Positions 44,461 through 56,236 of a stretch of 64,000 nucleotides of DNA are shown one piece after another. Position 1 is the first letter of the stretch, and every line of letters begins with the position of its first letter. The notes under the pieces are model-generated. The model did not search any database, had not been told where the DNA came from, and saw only the letters and a list, made by a program, of their open reading frames with translations. The position numbers and the translations under genes are program-made. The stretch covers positions 29,413,812 to 29,477,811 of the forward strand of contig NC_091125.1 in NCBI RefSeq assembly GCF_040183065.1, in the 5' to 3' direction. The DNA comes from Periplaneta americana (lineage: Eukaryota > Arthropoda > Insecta > Blattodea > Blattidae).

Positions 44461-45688
44461 AAAGGTTGAAATAACGTCGCATATGGTATAGACGACAGTG
44501 TATAGGAACAAAATACAGAAATTTGTAACTACATTATTTAATATAATATATATTAGAATATAGACCTAAAATAGCATGAACCTGGCAGTTAATGTAGGAA
44601 AAACGTTTATTTTAACATTTTATTAATATAATCGGAAGCACTGTTGTTTTTTTTTTCCATCAGACATCAGATAGACATCGGGAATGAAGCCTACCTCATC
44701 CCCAGCATGCACAATAATTAAACGTTGACCTGCTCTACTATTAGAAAAATAAAACACCAGGTGCACTATCATGCTGCCAACAATTTTCTTTTACTTTACA
44801 ATCCTTGTATCTGCATCTCGTCTAAGTATACCATTGGCTTTATCTGCTCTGATAATTTATTTTTCCGTAAAAATCGGAGATTTCTTTACTATTTTCATAC
44901 TGCCTTAAGAATCGGCGCCTTGGAGTGCATTTTTCATAATCATAAAGTTCACAAGTAGAAACTCTATTGCCTCTTTCGGAGAAAATATATGACGTCCTTT
45001 CACGTCAGCTGCTTAAACTTCTATCAGCAATTTGCTTAACATAGACTTGCTTAGTTTTAACATTCTGCTGGCACGTTCAGTATGTTTCTCGACGGGTAAA
45101 TTTTAGTTCCTGCTTTTCAGTATCGAGAAACTTTATTGCAATAAAAGGGATATGCCTAGATTGTTCTACACGTTTCTGTTTCCTTGGCATAACTACGCCA
45201 ACTCTGAAGACACGACTATAGGGGAACAACTTACAAAACTCCGTTGGTCTGCGCATGCGTCAATCTTAAAGACTGACACCATATACTATTCACCTCCTCC
45301 TTCCTAATTGTCAGCCAATAGTAGCGCGTACTGATAGCAGTGATGCGTCAGATGACTTGTCAGTCTGTAGCGACAATGGTTCAGATTAATGGAAGGAAAC
45401 TCCAGACTCCACCTCCAGCACACCGGTAAGATTTAGTAACCTCCTACAACGGAGTTTTGCCAATTGAGGCCTATAGTGTCGCATCAGATTGAGAGATGGG
45501 CTGTACAGACGTAATAGGGACGCTAAATTTGGCCCAAATTTTGTTTCCGTGTCTGTACAAGATGCTGCCGTTCTACAAAGAGAATGTTCGGGTAATAATT
45601 TCAAGACTTCAGCCTATTCCTCTTTTAACTGTTGCAGATAGTTTAAGAAATAAGGTGAAGTTCGAGTGTTAAATGAATGAAAATTATA
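44461..45688. other. No gene seen
   Basis: Spacer of 1.2 kb. The 77- and 72-codon frames (44725 plus, 45386 minus) lack recognisable domains. Confidence 0.5.
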
Positions 45689-45762
45689 TCACTAGCAGGT
45701 TGGGGATCGAACTCAGGCTACTTGGATATTTAGCGCTGAGCCACAGACTCGGCCAGCACATA
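45689..45762 (-). mobile_element. tRNA-like SINE head, isolated
   Basis: On the minus strand TGTGGCTCAGCGCTAAATAT (box A) and GAGTTCGATCCCC (box B) are spaced about 25 bases apart. No family body could be matched on either side. Confidence 0.45.
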
Positions 45763-46519
45763 CAGGCGTACACAAATACGCAGATAAACGCTACATCAGT
45801 ACATGAGCATCTATACAAATTAATGTAAATGAAAAGAGATTTAAATTAGGAATGTGTGTTGGATAACGATATCCGAGGCTCATTTTCAATCATTCTTTTT
45901 TTCCCTTTCATCCGACTATATTCTGCCCAAGGCAGTATTCAATTATTGCGTTAGTTGGTATATGTACGTACACCAGTATGAGTATTTTCTATGTCCCGCC
46001 TGGATTTAAAGCATTTGCTTTTAAGTTTTATATTATTTATACCGTTTAATTAGTTTCCATCTAAATGCAGATGCTCTTAAATCCTATGTTCAATCTAAAT
46101 GGGTTATAAAAACTAGAGGCAGAATTTAATCTCTTCATAGACCACGGTCCTGAAAATTCGCAGTATTTTGCCAGGCAGCGCAGGAATCCATTAGAGATTT
46201 ATTAAAAATGTACTTCTGTTAAAACTGAGTTTCTGCAGAAATGACTTCGGACACGTGCTGTTCCGGAAAATTAATTCGGCGTGAAATACCGTACCAGTTA
46301 GGTATAAGTGTGTTTGTACTACCCCGCCAGGTCTCATAAACGGACCGGCATCTAAAAGCGGGGTGAGAATTACACTGTACTTCGCACTGCCTAATCCACA
46401 AAGCAGTCAACATTTGATTTAAGAGAAAATGTTGATGATCACATGTTCTGTATGATAATGAACTAAACCGGTTTTATTTAAAAGAGCAAGAAAGCAATGG
46501 TGCACTGTTAGAAGGGATA
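45763..46519. other. No gene seen
   Basis: Spacer. A GC-richer stretch around 46310-46400 is not assigned. Confidence 0.45.
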
Positions 46520-47245
46520 TACAAGGTGTTTCCGAGGTGGTGTTACGAACTTTCAGGGATGATGGCGAAGGGCACATATATCAATTTGAGATAAGGAATC
46601 CTGGTCCGGAAATGACCGAGTCGAAAATACAAGCAAAAATAGTTGTGTGGAAATGAAATTATTTTATTCCTCTGTACACCTTATTTATGTGTATTTATCT
46701 GTACATCTTACACATACTGTATTCATCTAACGTTGTTTACGTTGTCTACTTACAGTATTCCATTCAGTGAGCTGTCTAAGAGATGGGGACAGGAAACTAC
46801 ACTAAAGCAATGCAGATAGCGTAATGTGTAACGGACATGATCAGTCGCGATATGCACGTCTGTAGACAGCAGTGTATGTGTACAAGTTGCAGTGTCCAGT
46901 CGATCAGTCCTAGTGAAACGGAGGAGTACACGAGAGCGGAATAAGCAGACCTGATTTTCGAATACGGATGAGCCAATGGGAATAGTAGACAAGCTCACAG
47001 ATTGTATCGCTGGAAGTACCCACATAGGAGACATTCGGCCCATACCATCTTTCCACGACTGTTCCAAAGGTTAAGGGAAGGAGGGCACGTGGTGCCAAAT
47101 TACAATTCCATTTCCACACAACTATTTCTGCTTATAACTTTCGACTCAGTCATTTCCGGACCATGGATCCTTATCTCAAATTGATACATGTGCCCTTCGC
47201 CATAACCCCTGAATGTTTGTAACACCACCTCGGAAACACCCTGTA
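46520..47245 (+). mobile_element. Mariner-like element with about 135-bp TIRs
   Basis: Ends TACAAGGTGTTTCCGAGGTG and its inverse (CACCACCTCGGAAACACCCTGTA region) define a 726-bp element with a TA target. The TIRs share GGCGAAGGGCACAT, CAATTTGAGATAAGGA and AATAGTTGTGTGGAAATG. Inside, a short N-terminal transposase remnant is recognisable at 46923-47100. The catalytic part is gone, so it is non-autonomous. Confidence 0.86.
46923..47100 (+). pseudogene. Transposase N-terminal HTH remnant
   Basis: Reading plus-strand codons gives EYTRAE, stop, ADLIFEYG, stop, ANGNSRQAHRLYRWKYPHRR, then HTIFPRLFQRLREGG. The pattern (ADMIF.YG..NGN...A.RLY...YP.RR......F.RLFQRLRE.G) is the helix-turn-helix start domain of many insect IS630-like transposases. 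Two in-frame stops and the absence of the rest make it a pseudogene. Confidence 0.8.
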
Positions 47246-48181
47246 GATGAGACTTTTTTCTACGCTGTTGATGAATAATTAATTCATTTTCCTAATAGCT
47301 CTGGGTTCGTAATCAGATAAAAAAATGGAGTGAGATGTGTATCCTACTTGTTGGGGTCGTTACAAACAGCAAATCTGGTTGTATGACCAACTATCTTTGC
47401 TGTTAAGAATCGTTATTAGAAAGTACAACCTACTTAAAAAATATCATACTGTTATCACATCCGTTGCTAACAGTGTAGTAACAAATAATCACTGAGCTGC
47501 TATACTGATTTTCATTATTTGAACCAACAAAACAAGAAGTAGACTTACGGACAGAGGAGACTTGCTGAAAACAGTGTTGACACATTGGGGGAGAACGAAG
47601 AGTTGATTGGAATTTCTAATGCAAAATGTTGTCTGTTAGCGAATAGTTGACATGATTTCAGAGACAGTGTACCAAAACTTACATGGGACTCACCTCACCG
47701 ATCCTGTGAAGAATGCAAAAGAAATGCATCAACTGTTTCTCACTTCAAAGCTACTTGGAACCACGCCACTATTCGCCTGCTTACAAACTGATGATGTCTA
47801 CAGCACAAGCTTCATAAAAACATAAACGAATCACTGTAAGTTACATGTATTAACCCCTGAGGTAGTTGATGGCCAGACCTTTAGCTTGACAACACCTCTT
47901 ATCAGTTTCACTACATCCCACTCTCAGCTTCCCCTGTGATGTTCTTCTCCGGCCAGGGCCGGTGAAGTGAGTCCCACACTGTATTTTGTCAAATCACGTG
48001 AACTATAAGTCGCTTTGAGTACCAGTTGTTATTTCTTTTGTCGTTGAATTATTACTACATTATCGTTAAATCTTTATGCAAATATTTCGTAATAACCGTA
48101 ATTTTAATATAGTCTTAAAAGTTCCAAATAGCAACAAACTTTTAATTTTAACTTCTCTGGTAATAAGTTAGTGGCAACAGA
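47246..48181. other. No gene seen
   Basis: Spacer. Nothing recognised. Confidence 0.5.
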
Positions 48182-48246
48182 GTTTTAATTTACGGATGTT
48201 GATACAGCGTCGTAAAATAACCCAATAAAATAAATAAATAAAAAAA
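48182..48246 (+). mobile_element. SINE 3' tail (GTTGGGAAAAACC family)
   Basis: GTTGATACAGCGTCGTAAAA is the last conserved block of the SINE seen at 42.2 kb, followed by an AATAAAATAAATAAATAAA tail. The remaining body is absent or unrecognisable. Confidence 0.65.
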
Positions 48247-48849
48247 TTCAATTTACGTGTTCCGGTTTAATCATTGCAAGAACAGAGACGAAGTATAACT
48301 TAATGTTTTCGGCACATAGTACACAATTCTGAATGATGTACCATAAAAATCGTACTTCCAGTACTCCCACTTCAAAGAGCTGCTGTTTCCAACGCCTGCA
48401 TTCTCCAACCGTCAGGGCCGCTTATACCAGTCATGGAAAGTATTCTTACCGACTGCGGCCTTAACAGACGTTAGTATTCTTCAGAAAACTGAACTAACAC
48501 AATCGGTAAATACTTGTGGAGCTTTTTAGTCGCGTTTTTAAGTGAGATATAATTTTCTACTACGAATTTTACTTGTGAGACATTCTTCAAACAGTCTCTA
48601 TGTAGAAGCTAGCGCATAATATTCCGAAGAAAATTCGATAAAGGAAGTCTACCTCATGTTTCAATAATCACGATGAGATATGCGATTAGTGGTCATAGAG
48701 TTAGAGGAGCGTATTTTTTAATAGATTCTACATTTAAAAATTAATAGTACAGAGCCCATATTTTACCGTAATGTTGGCAAGAAAGTATTTATTTCTATTC
48801 TACACAAGATAACACCATTACACACGAACAACCATTCATTCAACTGACA
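48247..48849. other. No gene seen
   Basis: Spacer before a transposase relic. Confidence 0.45.
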
Positions 48850-49125
48850 CAAATCGTGCAGTCTTTGCTGATCATATTTCGAGTCGTGGTTTGTGGCCTT
48901 CGAGATTCCCCGACATGAATCTGTGCGACTTTTATGTTTGGGGGGAAAGCTTAAGCATAAAGTGTAAAGTGTTGAGAATAAACCTCATTCCCTAGACGAA
49001 CTTAAAAAATATCAAGGGAATAACTTCTAACATTTCACATGGATTTCAAGGAACATGTTTTGAAGACGCGGGTCGTGTGCAAGAGTCCTGCAGGCTGGCC
49101 CACAGCTCAGCACTGCTAGTCCTAA
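48850..49125 (+). pseudogene. IS630/mariner-like transposase C-terminal relic
   Basis: The plus strand reads ADHISSRGLWPSRFPDMNLC then DFYVWGE at about 48868-48943, matching the ISRGLWPPRSPDL...DFFLWG segment around the third catalytic Asp. After several stops, ITSNISHGFQG and CRLAHSS correspond to the end of the protein. Frameshifts and stops show an old copy. No TIRs were found. Confidence 0.72.
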
Positions 49126-49909
49126 GTGTATGGATGTAAGCCTAAGCCCTGAACAGTTATGCAGGAAAATTGTTAATAGGCCTACTGACTGCAGAAAAAA
49201 TGAAATCAATAAAGACAACTTCTGCATTTAATCTCCCAACTATAATAGAAATTGGGATATTGTATGCAAACTGAAGGTTCGTAAATATTATAGAACGGAT
49301 TGGAAGAATGAAACTAATTCTAAATATCAGTCCAAATAGCCTAGGAAGGCCGTTAAGAGATGAAGTGAAATTTTGGAACAGTCCGCATTGTATGGTACAA
49401 TAATGGACAACTAGATGGTAATGATATAAAGTTATAGTGATCTTGCACTGTAAGCCAAAATAACTTTCCTATTAATTGTAGACTCTTTGTTTCCACACTA
49501 AGTAAAAATGAAAGGCTGTCCATTATAAAATGGATTGTTAAAGAATAATAAATCCCATGCCAGATTGTCACTTTATAACTTTCATTTAGCTCTTAACTGC
49601 GGATTTATAAACTTTTATAAATAAATCAGTATTTGGAAATTAGCGGTCAAAATAAGTATTCAGTGTATTCTCGTTTAGAGTTCTATGAAAAACGCGTTCG
49701 TAGCCGGCAGGGAAATAAAAAATTCATTTAGGTTTTTATTTTACATCATGCACCAACCTATTAGTTACGGACGTATAGATGCTTTTATATCTAAACGTTT
49801 ACCATCGCGAATCAAAGCAAATGCCTTTACTTTCCGTTTCTCTTTGCTTTCCTCTTAACTATTCAATTTTCTCAAAAATATTCATTGTTGACTGTTAACA
49901 GTAAATAAC
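49126..49909. other. No gene seen
   Basis: Spacer. Minus-strand frames of 66-72 codons have no domain. Confidence 0.5.
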
Positions 49910-50369
49910 TACAGGGTGACTCAGGACATCTGCAACAAACTCTGGGGATCGATAGATCTCACAATGAGGATCATGTTTCGTAAAACAACTCAATTTATTC
50001 AATGCCTCGTTTAGGAGCTAAGCAACATCGAAAAAAGAAAGTGTTTTAGTGATAGTAACAATTATGAAATGAATTATTTTTCAAGTAGGCCTATATTTGC
50101 TGACAAGTTACAGGTGTTCAAAGTGTCTATCCTGAACCTGATTACTAGACAGTGGATGCGGGATGACTTAAGGAAAAGTGAAGTTGTTTCGTATCAGAGT
50201 ATATGGCACGTGCCGCGCCGTCCGTCTTTTGTGTACCTGGCGAGTACAGCAGCGTACAAAACGAAGGAACCCCGATCCGTTCATAGTAACATTGCAATGC
50301 AATGTGTGCAGTTGTTATCCTGCTCAAGTATTTAGTACGCGGTGAATATGTTGTGCTGATCCATTCATA

Positions 50370-50830
50370 ATGGCAAAACGTTAAATTCGCTCAGAGATAC
50401 GAAACGCAATTAAGAAGTATGAGAGTGACATTTTATGTATTAACCAAGACAATATCGTGTGTAATGTATGTAAAATTCAAATAAAGACCAGAACAACTCA
50501 AGCTATAGAGAAACATTGCAACAGTACATCGCACAGGAAGTGTGTTGAAATGAAATCTGAGGAACCATCATCATCATCATCATCATCGTCATCATCATCA
50601 TCATCATCATCTAATTGTGCAGGTCTAACGACACGTGCAACATGATGCTCAGTACAAATATTCCTCTAAAGAAATTGAGTGATCCCCATTTTAGAGGTTT
50701 TCTTCAGAAATTCTCTCGATACAAAAACTGTTTAAGCGATAGGCGAAGACGATTCAGCTTCGACAACTTACGAGGATATATCGTCGTTTACTGCAACGCT
50801 GGTAATTGCATCAATGATGACGAGGACTGA
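50370..50830 (+). pseudogene. CGGBP1-like / hAT-derived zinc-finger protein, broken
   Basis: From ATG at 50370 the frame reads MAKR, a TAA stop at codon 5, then IRSEIRNAIKKYESDIL and a C2H2/BED-like finger CNVCKIQ...HCNSTSH (C-x2-C-x14-H-x5-H). A poly-Ser run coded by a (TCA)n microsatellite (50567-50610) follows. Near 50615 the frame shifts by one or two bases and continues LSTNIPLKKLSDPHFRGFLQ to a stop at 50830. A finger followed by a hydrophobic IPL.KL..P.FR.FL.K. segment is the layout of CGGBP1-like proteins, themselves thought to derive from hAT transposases. About 150 residues are represented. Whether it was captured or inserted is open. Confidence 0.68.
50567..50611 (+). repeat. (TCA)n microsatellite
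   Basis: About 14 TCA units with one TCG, encoding poly-Ser within the zinc-finger frame. Slippage here could explain the frameshift just downstream. Confidence 0.95.
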
Positions 50831-50868
50831 ACCTTGCAAGAATGATGACGAGGACTGAACCTTGCAAG
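50813..50868 (+). repeat. Tandem duplication of about 28 bp
   Basis: AATGATGACGAGGACTGAAC plus CTTGCAAG occurs twice in a row at the end of the zinc-finger frame, so the terminal DDED codons and the stop are duplicated. Confidence 0.92.
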
Positions 50869-51184
50869 GTATGTACTGCAGTATTACAGTACGTTATTTT
50901 TCTTTTCCTTTTGACTGTACGGAGATACAGTTGCATGTTGACTTTTAAAACCTGTTCAGCCAATGATCTGAATGAAAAAAAAAAAAAATGTAACATATAG
51001 TATATGTGCGCTTACATTCAACGATAAGTCATCCCGTATCCACTGTCTACTGATTACATTCATTACACCGTCGTAACAGTGGTTATCAGTCTGTGTCGAA
51101 TTTGATCTAAAGCAGATAATACTCGCATAGTCGATTCCTCTCTGGTGTCAATTCGAGTGGTGTATTACTTCACATGTCCCAAAA

Positions 51185-51300
51185 GAAAAAAAAACGCGTG
51201 AAGTCGGGTGATCAAGCTGGCCACGCAACAGGTCCGGCTCTCCCTATCCATTGCTCCATACAGATGTTGTTCAGTTGTGCTCGTACAACCAGGCTTAAGT
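51185..51300 (-). pseudogene. Transposase scrap (WIGRGGPVAWP region)
   Basis: The minus strand reads LNNICMEQWIGRAGPVAWPA, a stop, then SPDFTRFFFLLGHVK-like sequence. This is the conserved block between the second and third catalytic Asp of the family, interrupted by a stop and a T-run frameshift. Confidence 0.75.
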
Positions 51301-51635
51301 GCGTTGGGACGTTATGTTGAATCACATGTCCCCTCACATCCTGAGGGGTACATCCTCCATGAGCAGCGGAAGAGTGTCCCGAAGAGCGCTCCATTCAAAC
51401 GGGACAATAAAATGATAGGACACTTGTAACCTATCTGCAGGGGTACTTGGAGAAATTAATGAATAATTCATTTCGTAATTAACTGCACATATCACTAAAA
51501 CCTAATATTTTTCTCGATGTCGCGTAGCTCCTACACGAGCCATCGGAGAAGATGGGTTGTTTTACGAAAAATGATCCTCATTGCGAGATCTATCGATCTC
51601 CAGAGTTTGTTGCAGAGGTCCTTAATCAATCTGTA

Positions 51636-52014
51636 TATGTAATCCTGTCTAAGTTATGAATTTTTGTCCATTGTCAATGATGACAGAGGTAAAAGAGAAT
51701 ATTATGGAAAAAAAAGTTATATGCTCAAATCTGATTGAGCCGCTAGGTTTTGCGTAGGACTACGTCATGTGTTGGATGATAAATAGGCTAGGGGAATTTG
51801 TTTTGAACAAAAGTGAATTCTGATTCCTGACGGCTTAAGCACAAATTCGATATTTGAGTCTGAAGACTGTTCGGCGGCTTCCTCTTTTCGCTGTTGAAAC
51901 CCTTTATATAGCTTGTTGTGGCTGGTAAGCAATTATTCATGTAAGGGCCAATGGCTTGACTCTCTGCTCACTGAACTTTCAATAAAAAAAACAACAGACA
52001 ATGACACTTAACAA
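51636..52014. other. No gene seen
   Basis: Spacer. Nothing recognised. Confidence 0.45.
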
Positions 52015-52545
52015 CTTGTGCATTACAGAAGAGCTTGGAGCCGACGCCACCTTTCTTGTAAATAACATTGGTATCGCCGAAACATTGACTGTCGCATCCT
52101 TTGAAATATGCCAGGTGTAGTCCGTATGGTGTTACAGGCGTCGACAATCCGTGGAAGAAAATCATCGACCTGGTCTACAGGTGTGGCATACACTAGGATC
52201 TTCACATGTCCCCGTAAGAAGAAGTAAAGCGGATTAAGGTCTGGCGATCTTGCTGGTCATGAGACGGGACCTTGATAACCAATTCATCTGCCATCAAATG
52301 TTGACGTCTGCTGTTGCCTTACCTCAAGACTGAAGTTCCGTCATGCTGGAACCATAACCTGGTGCGGTAGCTTTTCCAATAAAATGGGTAGTGTGTTTTC
52401 CAGAAAGTCTCTATAATTTTCTCCCATTAGGCGATTTGGCATGACATGTGGACTGAGACAATGACGCATCAATGCGCATCACAACATGGCAAACAGCCAC
52501 AACACCAAAACAAGTGTAGCGCCGTATCGATGCGAGGTAGGACAC
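52015..52545 (-). pseudogene. IS630/mariner-like transposase C-terminal half, decayed
   Basis: On the minus strand, remnants include MPNRLMGENYRDFLENTLP, GYQGPVS followed by ARSPDLNPLYFFLRGHVK, and from 52205 an intact 60-codon frame, ILVYATPVDQVDDFLPRIVD followed by NTIRTTPGIFQRMRQSM. The third catalytic Asp position (usually PLDFFLWG) is Tyr. Frameshifts separate the pieces, and no TIRs were identified. Confidence 0.82.
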
Positions 52546-53482
52546 AGCTTAATGAAAAATGTTTGTTTTAGTACCCTCTATCTACCATATTCATCTGTAA
52601 CATAAGTTCTGAATTACCATATATAGAACGTGATATGAAATGAAACGAGCACAAGTCTATAAATTACAGCGTTCCCAGTCACAGGTAGGTATAGGCCGCG
52701 TTTTGGCCATACATTGCTATTAGCGCTTGACAAGAACTCAAGACTAGAGCGAAATCTTTCTTAAATATGAATCATGACTCTTCTGATTTCATAATCTGTG
52801 CAACTGTGATAATATAGCAGTTATCTATGAAAAGTGGGTGCTTGAGTTTGGAAAAAAGTTAAGCATTCAGAGGTGTACAATAGGTCCGTAGCTTACTCTT
52901 CTTTCGTTCCTACATTTACTGTAGAGCAGCGGCGACCAAAACTCGAACGGCAGTGATTACACGCGGGAGACAGTCTATGAAGTAAAGAGAGGGAAAGAGG
53001 TACATGGCATGAAAACTACAACCAGTGGTGGTTCGTGCACTAACATTGAGTTCTTCATCAATCCGCTAATAAAAATCGCAAACTTTGCTGTATCAGTAAT
53101 GTCACTACTGCCATCAAGAGCCTATAATATATATAAATTTTCTTGCTTTCTTTAAATATTCTTCATGAACACAATCAGAAATCTCTTGAATTCTCTTCTG
53201 GATATTTAGTCGAGAAGGCGCAGTTTTTTTTTAAATTAATTAACAACTTTCATTGGACAAATTATTTCAGCCACCGTGATCATTACGCTTTTAAAAAACT
53301 CTCTTCCGTTGGAAGGCTCAAGAGAACGAGCTATTTCGTTCGCCACTAGATACCTGGCTTCCTTACATTTTATTTATGTCATCTTTCTCTTCATGACAAT
53401 GATTTATGGCTGAGTTCAATTCTTGGAGTTTAATAGATCGTTTCTTTACTACACTAGCATGTAATATTCAATCAGTTTTCTA

Positions 53483-53484
<2 letters not shown>
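52546..53484. other. No gene seen
   Basis: Spacer. A 68-codon plus-strand frame at 53143 has no domain. Confidence 0.5.
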
Positions 53485-53534
<50 letters not shown>

Positions 53535-53538
53535 TATA

Positions 53539-53579
<41 letters not shown>
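53485..53579 (+). repeat. (ATT)n microsatellite
   Basis: About 30 ATT units interrupted once by TATATA. Confidence 0.97.
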
Positions 53580-53580
<1 letters not shown>

Positions 53581-53739
53581 ATCAATAACTAGTAAATAAC
53601 TGGTAATAGTCATCAAAAGATTAAAAAAAAATTAAAATGGAGATATAGCGTAGTCTAGTAATTATTTTATCCTTCAAGGGAAGATGTAGGCCATATATTC
53701 AGGCACGTATATAAGAATTAAAGTAACACTTGCTGATAA

Positions 53740-53781
53740 ATAATAATAATAATAATAATAACAATAGTAATAACAATAGTA

Positions 53782-53817
<36 letters not shown>
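53740..53817 (+). repeat. (AAT)n microsatellite with ACA/AGT variants
   Basis: About 25 AAT-like units, imperfect in the middle. Confidence 0.95.
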
Positions 53818-56071
53818 TCTGTTATGCTTGTGTATTCAGCGTAATGCTCTGTATGTCGCTTCTATATACTACTACTAATTGAACCGTTGAGCAAAGCAAC
53901 ATATTACATTTTCTCCGACAGAACAGCGAATAAATTCCTCTTCCCATTCTGTACGAAACCTCCTGTTCCTGCTCGTACAGACAGAGGGTTTGTAGAGCGA
54001 CATGGTACCGACACTGCTTACCTTCAGTACGTGAGCGAGACAGAGAGCAATGTACAGGAAACTCCCTTAGCAGTATGAATGTCTTTGATTACACGCTGTA
54101 ATCACTATACCTAGTTTCGTCACAGCTGCTTTAGAGTCTTTAGAAAACTGCGAAAAAATCCTCAGATCAGATGAGTAGTTTGAATGTGTATTGAGTCACC
54201 TGTTAATAGACTTACAATAGGCGAATCAAGTGTAGTAAGTGGATATAGTAGTAGTTTATTGCATTTATTGGACCGTGTTGATGCCAGATTAAGTGTACAA
54301 CTGAGAGAGCTAGTCGTGTAGTTGATGGTGTTGAAATAGTTAGCAGGTATGTTGCAGATTATGTAATCGGAAAAGAACGTGACGCTATAGGTAACAGTAT
54401 TGCGGATGTTAATCGAATTCATAATGGTATTATTGAGACTTTAGAAGTAGGTGTGATTGTAGTATAATTGCTGAAGACACTGGTTCTGCTAATGCTGTTG
54501 GTACACCTGTTTCAATGCCTGTGAGTGAAATGTAAGTATACTGAAGAATATCGCAGGGAACGTCCGGTGACGTGCTAATCTTTTCGCCGTATTACCGTCT
54601 GGTGTAGCATATGTATGTCGAAAAAGCTCAATTGTTCAGAAATTTTTGTCTTTATGAATATAAAATTCTTCAATATGTAAAATGATTATTGTTACTATCC
54701 CATTCAACACTGCAGCAGTCATAAGACAGGATGATAAAACAGAAATAAAGAGTGAAGCGTAAGTAATGTCATTAAATAATGTCAGAGGTTATTCTCTGAG
54801 ATATTTAAAACAAAATTTTAATACAGTTTTCTCATTTTTGCTTACTTTCCGAGATAAAAAATTGTTTTATATCAAATATTCCATAGCTAATTTTGGAAAA
54901 ATCATTCATTTAATTACTAACCCATTTTTGCCCACTGCCCCGGTTGTAATTTTTAGCCTCCCACTGTTCACGAAGGATTTTTTTTCTTACCGTAACTGTT
55001 TCGAGACGTTAAGTTGGTACTACTGATGAATGACAATGTACATATTTTTATACAAGCTAGGGCTTCAGTTCTAGACAGAGTACAAAGTAGGAGGTTTTAT
55101 CAGAAGATGGCATCTAGAAATATGTACGTAATTTCTTATGTACAGTTATTAATACTGTGATTAAATTTTATAGTAAACACTTGCCTACGTTTTCACAATC
55201 ACACAATCAATATATACTTTATTTCAATCATTATTCTCATTATTTTTTTAACAAATGCTCAAAAGTACTTACAGATCACACATGTGAAGCAGGTAGACCC
55301 TATTAATTCCTCTTAAACAATGAAGTAAAGTATTTGCAGAATAAACAGCTGCTTTTCACATGAAATTTAGTAACGCAAGTTATTATAGTAATTGCTGCCT
55401 TTATTCGCTGCATTTGCATGTACATCCCTGTGTCTACGTTGCGACGCTATGTAGTGGATGCGCTATGCGCTCGTGATCAAGTTCGAGCTCTTCTACCGTG
55501 ATTGGGAGCTAATATCATCCCATCCCTGGTCTACAGGATCAAAAAATGTCCATACAACATAGGGTCAAAACTTGATAGTTTTTCCAGGAAAAAAATATTT
55601 CTTCTCTTATTTTGTTCGCGTTATACTGCCTATATCGTTAGTAAAATTACGAAAACAATTACATCAGTAGGTATATCTAGCAAAGAGTTAATATTAGTTT
55701 AAATACATATTTGTGTGTTCTATTACGTTTTCATGAAATTAAATAAAATTGCATGCTGAAATTTGTTAATATTCTGGCGTCAGAGACGTGCAAACGTGTT
55801 CAGCAGGCAGTACTCTGCACAGACGTAAGTACGAGTCAGCTGAGTTAAGTTCCCTGTCCATAGCTCTACTGCAGAGCAGATGACAGTTCGGTACCAGGTA
55901 TTCGATAATCAATTTACAATGTAATTCACAGTTTAGGAATATCATATGTTAATAATTTATGAGAAAGTCTTAATTCAAGTGAGGCAAGAAGATGTACCGT
56001 CAATGTTTTCCGCAATGAAGGGTACCTAATCGGCGAACTTTTGTAGCTGTTTCTCAACGATTATTAGAAAC
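53818..56071. other. No gene seen
   Basis: A 2.2-kb stretch without a supported feature. An 86-codon minus-strand frame (54162-54422) and an 86-codon plus-strand frame (54766-55026) show no recognisable motif. Confidence 0.5.
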
Positions 56072-56236
56072 TAGAGATGCTATTCATAGACATTTCGCTA
56101 GCCCGGGCTACGAGCGTGCTAAACAGGGTTCATATCATAACATATCGCTGACACTGGTTTATGAATACGAAAAACGTTAGTTCGCTGATCATCCATCGAA
56201 AGCCCGCGCTAAGAATGTCTATGAATACGGCCCTAG
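56072..56236. mobile_element. Harbinger-like MITE
   Basis: Left CTATTCATAGACATTTCGC and right GAATGTCTATGAATACGGCCC match as inverted repeats, continuing into GCCCGGGC/GCCCGCGC. TAG lies at both outer edges (56072-56074, 56234-56236), a 3-bp TSD compatible with PIF/Harbinger-type elements. The left tip is more decayed. Non-coding. Confidence 0.65.

Larger units (their letters stand above)
49910..51635. mobile_element. 1.7-kb mariner-like element enclosing a CGGBP1-like frame
   Basis: TIRs of about 170 bp (49910-50078, 51463-51635) share CAACAAACTCTGG, GATCGATAGATCTC, AATGAGGATCAT and GTTTTAGTGATA. The left tip is TACAGGGTGACTCAGG and the right tip CTGTA, with a TA target. Near the right TIR the minus strand keeps a transposase scrap (51185-51300). 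The centre holds a zinc-finger frame (50370-50830) flanked by a second, inner inverted repeat, GATTACTAGACAGTGGATGC at 50140 and its near-inverse at about 51030-51055. Confidence 0.82.

Noticed and set aside
46219-46413. SINE head near 46.3 kb
   Set aside because: A weak box B-like stretch is present on the minus strand, but box A, body and tail could not be supported.
54162-54422. 86-codon minus-strand frame, Ser/Thr/Asn-rich
   Set aside because: Composition is that of AT-rich DNA. No motif and no context.
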